Shown in pieces: positions 40,346 to 44,450 of a stretch of 44,450 nucleotides of DNA; positions within the stretch are counted from its first letter, which is position 1, and the number at the start of each line of letters is the position of its first letter. Origin of the DNA: Streptomonospora alba (GTDB lineage Bacteria > Actinomycetota > Actinomycetes > Streptosporangiales > Streptosporangiaceae); the NCBI RefSeq assembly GCF_000826685.1, contig NZ_JROO01000024.1:1-44450 (forward strand), read 5' to 3'. A program made the position numbers and the translations under genes. Below the pieces are notes generated by a model. The model had not been told where the DNA came from, did not search any database, and was given only the letters and a program-made list of their open reading frames with translations.

Positions 40346-41860
40346 ATGGGACGCTGGGATCCGCTCAACGAACTGCAGTTGTCGGTGCTGTCGCGGATCG
40401 CTGACGGTGACGACCTCAGCGATCCGGCGCAAGCCGGGTACCGCCGTTCGGCCTACGTGCTGCGCGATCGGGGCCTGGTCACGGCGCGCAAGCGCCACGG
40501 CCGGTGGCAAGCGCACATCACGGAAGCCGGCCGCTTCTACCTGGAGAACGGACGCCACCCGGACAAACCAACCGGGAAGGCGTCCACGAAACGGACACCT
40601 CCCGCCGGCGCAAAGCAGGCGAAGTCTAAGAGCCCCCAGGCCAGGGCTGGGAGCGACGCCGCGAAGCTGATCGAGCAGTTGCTCTCGGCCGAAGGCGGTC
40701 TGCACATCGAGAACCCGGATCCCGAGACCCGGGCCCGTTACCGCAGGGCACTGGACCGCGCCAAGCGGGACGGGATCGTCCCGGCGGGTAAATCGCTCCG
40801 GCACACCGGGCGCAGTTCCGGAGACCTGATCATCCAGCTGATCGATCCGGCCAACGGCGGCGAGACAGAGTGGAACCGGATCCGGGGTAGCGCTGGCACC
40901 ACATGCACCGGTACAGCGGCGATCGTGGACGAGCTCCGTCGTGATCCTTCGATGGTTCAGGTGTCCGAGCAGATGCGGCCTCGCGCCATAGCTGTCATCG
41001 AGGCTGTCGGCACCGCGGTGAACAAGAGCGGCTACCGGCTCGTGCTGACCAGGAAGCCCCGAAACACCGGCCTGTTCGTCACGGTCGACGGTCACCAGTA
41101 CGACCTGACCGTCACGGAGGATAAAGAGCGGGTGGGGGAACCGACGCCCCCGGGATTCAAGCGCTCAGGCGACCGCTATCGGTGGCATCCGCCGAAGTAC
41201 AAGCACAGGTGGACCGGTCGGCTGCGACTCGGGATCTCACCGGAGACGCACGCCGAATGCGCCGACTGGAGTGACAAGGGGCGCCGCCGGCTGGAGAACC
41301 AGGTGCGGGCTCTTGTTCCGGAGTTGAAGCACCGTTCACAGGCCGCGGACGAGGAGAAGCGCGCCCTGGAGCGCCGGCTCAGGGAGTGGGAAGAGGAACA
41401 GGAGCGCCGGGACCGCGAAAAGCGCGCCGCGTGGGAAAAGGCGATGGCCGAAGCCCGAAGCCAAGCTGTCGTGGCGAAACGCAATGCGCTCCTGCGCGAG
41501 GCGGTCGAATCGTGGACCACGGTCGGTGAGATCCGGCGCTTCTGTCGGGACTTGGAGGAAGAGGCCAGCGGCTGTGCCGATCCCGAGCACGCCGAGCGGC
41601 TGAGGCAGTGGGCGCAGTGGGGCGAGGAAACCGCCCAGGGCCGGGACCCCGTCCGATCCGCCTCAGGGCTGCGAAGCCAGTCCTTCGACGCAGCCCCCAC
41701 TCCGGACGAGCTGCGCCCCTTCCTCGGGGACTGGAGCCCTCACGGGCCGCACCGGGAATACCGGTACCGGCCGTTCCCGAAGGAGTCGCCGTCGGAGGCG
41801 CCGGAGTACAGCGACGGCGGGTACTTCCGCAATCGGGGAATTCCGTCGTGGCGGCGTTGA
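40346..41860 (+). CDS. Large conserved actinobacterial protein, winged-helix-like N-terminus, coiled coil
   Basis: 504 residues from ATG 40346 with AAGGAACGG upstream. The first 70 residues (LNELQLSVLSRIADGDDLSDPAQAGYRRSAYVLRDRGLVTARKRHGRWQAHITEAGRFYLENGRHP) look like a winged helix. A basic linker follows, then a domain with HTGRSSGDLIIQLID. A highly charged coiled coil covers about residues 325-390 (ADEEKRALERRLREWEEEQERRDREKRAAWEKAMAEARSQAVV), followed by a helical tail. I recognise the family as common and uncharacterised in actinomycetes, often on accessory DNA. Its function is unknown. It follows DUF2637 by 147 bp and may be on the same element. Confidence 0.75.
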   Translation: MGRWDPLNELQLSVLSRIADGDDLSDPAQAGYRRSAYVLRDRGLVTARKRHGRWQAHITEAGRFYLENGRHPDKPTGKASTKRTPPAGAKQAKSKSPQARAGSDAAKLIEQLLSAEGGLHIENPDPETRARYRRALDRAKRDGIVPAGKSLRHTGRSSGDLIIQLIDPANGGETEWNRIRGSAGTTCTGTAAIVDELRRDPSMVQVSEQMRPRAIAVIEAVGTAVNKSGYRLVLTRKPRNTGLFVTVDGHQYDLTVTEDKERVGEPTPPGFKRSGDRYRWHPPKYKHRWTGRLRLGISPETHAECADWSDKGRRRLENQVRALVPELKHRSQAADEEKRALERRLREWEEEQERRDREKRAAWEKAMAEARSQAVVAKRNALLREAVESWTTVGEIRRFCRDLEEEASGCADPEHAERLRQWAQWGEETAQGRDPVRSASGLRSQSFDAAPTPDELRPFLGDWSPHGPHREYRYRPFPKESPSEAPEYSDGGYFRNRGIPSWRR

Positions 41861-41999
41861 CCGCTCCCGCTCGGCAGGCAGAGGGATGAACAGCCCCGTT
41901 CGCGCATGCGCTTGCGTAGGGGGTGGCGTCGATGCCCGGCGCGGATCTCGCGCCACCTTCGCCGGTTCGCTTGCTGCTCCCTCTGCCGTCGCAGACTCG

Positions 42000-42891
42000 C
42001 CGGAGATCACCCCACGCCCGGTGGCCTATCACCAGGCGGGGCGCTCTGCACGCACAGGGTGGGCCGCAGCGGGGCGCGCACCAGGTGGTCCTGTTCGGGC
42101 TGGATGGTGACGACGATGTCGCGCATCGGGCCGGTGCGGGGCCGCTCGATTTCGGCCGTCAGCAGCGACTGTCCGGCGTCGCCGTCGTGCGCGGCCCCGG
42201 AGGCGGTCAGGGGCTCGTCCTCGTAGGCGGTGAGCTCGGCGTCGTCGGAGAAGCCGTAGCGGCGGCGCAGCAGCGCGCCCTGGGGATCGCCGGGGCCGGC
42301 GCTGTAGAAGGCGGATGAGACGCGGGCGTGCCAGTCGATCACCAGGGGAGCGCGCCGTCGATGTCGTGGACGTGGCGGCGCCCGATGTAGACCCGGTCGC
42401 TTTCGCTCGCGCGGGTGCGGGTGGCCGGCTCTTGGGGTTCGCGTTCGTAGACGGCGCCGGCCGGGTTAGTTCATGCGGCCGAAGAACAGCGGGGTGTCGC
42501 CGAGGTCGACCAGGGCGTCGGCGCGGCGTTGGCGGTCGGCGACCAGGAGCCGGTTGGTGAAGGTGTAGTCGGCGTCCTCGGAGTAGTCCTGGACGGTTTC
42601 GGTGGTGACGACGTCGGTGTGCATGCGGGCGAGGGCCGCGCGCGCGTCGGTGAGGAAGGCGCGTTCGGCCCGGAGTTCGGCGTCGTCGGAATGGTCGCGC
42701 TACTGCTGACCGCGCGGCGCGTCGCTCTCGGCCGTCAGCTCGCCGTCGCGGTCGAATCCGTAGCGGCGGCGCGCGCGAACGTCCATGGGGTTCTTGGAGT
42801 CGGCCTGGTCCAAGGCGGTTGCGATGCGGGCGCGCCAGTCCACGACCATCCGCGCGCCCGCCGCATCGTGGACTCTCGCCTGGCAGGGCAC
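42000..42891 (-). pseudogene. HelD/HelR-like helicase N-terminal region, shattered and partly duplicated
   Basis: Minus-strand pieces match the N-terminal third of HelD-type RNA-polymerase-associated helicases. From 42891 to 42700: ARVHDAAGARMVVDWRARIATALDQADSKNPMDVRARRRYGFDRDGELTAESD, then a stop. From about 42700 to 42466: DAELRAERAFLTDARAALARMHTDVV...DTPLFFGRMN, then a stop. After a frame change comes AGAVYEREPQEPATRTRASESDRVYIGRRHVHDIDG. After another comes VIDWHARVSSAFYSAG, continuing as ALLRRRYGFSDDAELTAYEDE and then IERPRTGPMRDIVVTIQPEQDHLVRA, to 42007. Thus DWxARxxxAL...RRRYGF occurs twice. The Walker A site is destroyed (QSAPPGDRPPG) and the rest of the gene is absent. Confidence 0.7.
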
Positions 42892-42922
42892 GGGCCGTGG
42901 GGCGTTGCCTGCGGGCGAGTTT

Positions 42923-44449
42923 TCAGGTCAAGGGAGGATCGGTGAGGAACTTCAGAACCAGGTCGGCGAACTCTTCGGGGCGCTCCATGAGCAGTGCGTG
43001 GCTGGATCCGGGGCCGGTGAACAGTTCGAACGAGGCAGTCGCAATCGTTTCCGCGACGAGGCGCCCTTGGTAGGCGGGCGTGAGCAGGTCCTTCTCCCCG
43101 GCGACGACGAGCGTGGGCGCCGCGATGCCGCCCAGGCGGTCGAGGCTGTCGTGTGCGAGGTCCGCATCCCACTGCTCGGCGACCGTGGCGAGCTCTTCGT
43201 CCGTACTGGGAAACAGCGGATCGAGCTGTGCCATCAGCGGGCCGAGCTCCTCGGAGTCCAGCAGCTCCCGCGAATAGGTGATGCCGAGCGCGGTGAGTGC
43301 TCTGTCCCGGTGTCCGGTGTGCCAGGGATGGGCCAGCGCGGTGACGAGGGGCCGTTGAAAGGCGTCGGTACGCCCCCAGGTGCCGCACAGAATCAGCGAT
43401 GTAACAAGATCGGGGTGGCGCAGCGCGAACTCTTGGACGACCGCGCTGCCCAGCGACCAGCCCAGCACGTGGGAGGGGGCGGCACCGAGCCCCCTCAACA
43501 GGTCGGCGAGGTCGTCGGCGAGGTCGGCCATGGTGATGGCCCGGCCGCCGCGTTCGGAGCCGCCGATGCCGCGGTGGTTGTAGGTGATCACCCGGTGCCG
43601 GCAAGCCAGTGCGGGCAGCAGTGGGGCCCATAGCCGGTGATCCTGGCTGTTTCCGCACACCAGCACGAGGGGTGTGCCGGTCCCGGTCTCGGTGATTTCG
43701 AGCCGGGTGCCGTCGCCGAACGGCCTGCTGCGCGGCGGTTCCGGCCTGAGCGAGAAACCGGTGTAGCCCTGCCGGGCGACCTTCTCGCAGCGCCGACGGA
43801 ACTCCCCGGCACCGCCGGCATAGCCCATGAACACACGTGGCTTGCCCGGCACGTTGGCGCCGGTGTACCAGGAACCGACGTCCGCCAGCAGGGTGCTGTC
43901 AGCGACCTGCCCGACGTGCTGGACCCAGGCGTCCTCGGCGTCCTGCGTCGCCTCCATCAGCGCCAGGTCCCGCTCGCGAAGGTGGACGACGGCCTCGGTA
44001 ATCCAGTCGACGTCGTGTTCGATGGACACGATCACGTTGCCGAACACCGACGGGCTTCCCGGCCCGGTGACGAGGAACAGGTTGGGGAAGCCGGAGACCG
44101 CCAGCCCCAGGTAGGACGTCGGCCCGGCGGCCCACTTCTCGCTGAGAGCGGCTCCTCCACGTCCGCGGACCTCGATCCGCGACAGGGCACCGGTCATCGC
44201 GTCGAAACCGGTCGCGAACACGATGACGTCCACTGGGTACTCGACGCCGTCGACCAGCGGTCCGCGCGGCGTGACGGCGTCGATCGGGGTGTCCTTGATG
44301 TCGATGAGGTGAACGTCGTCCCGGTTGAACGCCTCGTAGTACCCGGTGTCCACGCAGATCCGCTTGCCGCCGAGGGGGTATCCCCTGGGCAGCAGCTGCT
44401 CGGCGACGCCCGGATCGTGGACCTTCCCCCGGATCTTGCCGTGGAGGAA
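42923..44449 (-). CDS. Baeyer-Villiger monooxygenase fused to an alpha/beta hydrolase (5' end outside window)
   Basis: 508 residues are visible; the start is beyond the window. The N-terminal part equals the BVMO at 2-742 (GTG 44353: VDTGYYEAFNRDDVHLIDIKDTP; FATGFDAMTG). After FGDG comes a complete alpha/beta hydrolase: TRLEITETGTGTPLVLVCGNSQDHRLWAPLLPAL, ITYNHRGIGGSERG, and the nucleophile elbow GWSLGS. TLVVAGEKDLLTP supplies the Asp and GPGSSHALLMERPEE the His. A ketone would be oxidised to an ester by the first module and could be hydrolysed to acid plus alcohol by the second. Such coupling is biochemically sensible, but the substrate is unknown. Confidence 0.88.
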   Translation of the reverse strand, partial: FLHGKIRGKVHDPGVAEQLLPRGYPLGGKRICVDTGYYEAFNRDDVHLIDIKDTPIDAVTPRGPLVDGVEYPVDVIVFATGFDAMTGALSRIEVRGRGGAALSEKWAAGPTSYLGLAVSGFPNLFLVTGPGSPSVFGNVIVSIEHDVDWITEAVVHLRERDLALMEATQDAEDAWVQHVGQVADSTLLADVGSWYTGANVPGKPRVFMGYAGGAGEFRRRCEKVARQGYTGFSLRPEPPRSRPFGDGTRLEITETGTGTPLVLVCGNSQDHRLWAPLLPALACRHRVITYNHRGIGGSERGGRAITMADLADDLADLLRGLGAAPSHVLGWSLGSAVVQEFALRHPDLVTSLILCGTWGRTDAFQRPLVTALAHPWHTGHRDRALTALGITYSRELLDSEELGPLMAQLDPLFPSTDEELATVAEQWDADLAHDSLDRLGGIAAPTLVVAGEKDLLTPAYQGRLVAETIATASFELFTGPGSSHALLMERPEEFADLVLKFLTDPPLT

Positions 44450-44450
44450 C
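43709..44450. repeat. Right arm of the large inverted repeat (partner 1-742)
   Basis: The reverse complement of bases 1-742 with scattered substitutions; it is inside the BVMO part of the fusion gene and extends past the window. Confidence 0.9.

Overview
The window is high-GC DNA (around 70%) from an actinomycete. The gene families are typical of that group: DUF397, XRE/DUF5753, DUF6879, DUF6082, DUF2637, MmyB-like XRE regulators and GTG starts. A Streptosporangiales/Nocardiopsaceae or Streptomyces relative is plausible, but the genus cannot be fixed from sequence alone. It reads as an accessory region with many regulator/enzyme pairs, broken genes and traces of mobile DNA.

Layout. The two ends (1-742 and 43709-44450) are near-identical inverted copies of a Baeyer-Villiger monooxygenase (BVMO) gene. 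The right copy is fused to an alpha/beta hydrolase; the left copy has lost that domain. Region 0.8-9.3 kb holds redox enzymes beside their regulators: SDR/TetR, methyltransferase, XRE-cupin/thioredoxin-reductase-like protein, TetR/SDR, and SDR/XRE-MmyB. Region 9.3-13.7 kb holds a DUF2637 gene remnant, an ArsR-rhodanese/MFS/methyltransferase operon (the methyltransferase frameshifted at its start), a GNAT gene and a wrecked serine recombinase.

Region 13.7-32.1 kb is a defence island. On the minus strand hsdR is followed by a soluble Ser/Thr kinase with a TPR-like tail. Further right on the same strand are a DUF262-DUF1524-RAMA (GmrSD-like) protein, and an HTH-methylase-like protein, hsdM and hsdS in series. 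A DUF6119/TIGR04141-type gene diverges from the HTH-methylase and ends in a strong hairpin. The HTH-methylase has Tyr in place of the catalytic Asn of motif IV (YPPF for NPPF) and lacks the second Gly of motif I, so it may be a non-catalytic, possibly regulatory, partner. Between hsdR and hsdS sit DUF6879, DUF6082, DUF397/XRE and RsbW-like cassettes. The kinase-coupled split type I system with its unusual partners is the best candidate for an undescribed system here.

Region 32.1-44.4 kb has copZ followed by a beheaded copper-type P-ATPase and a beheaded Crp/Fnr gene, then TetR / quinone oxidoreductase / FAD monooxygenase / MFS. After that come a small membrane-protein gene with an in-frame TGA, one solitary type I-E-like CRISPR repeat, a tRNA-Leu 3'-end footprint, an intact DUF2637 gene, a large unknown protein, and a shattered HelD/HelR helicase gene. 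The footprint, the two DUF2637 copies and the recombinase remnant suggest past integrative-element activity.
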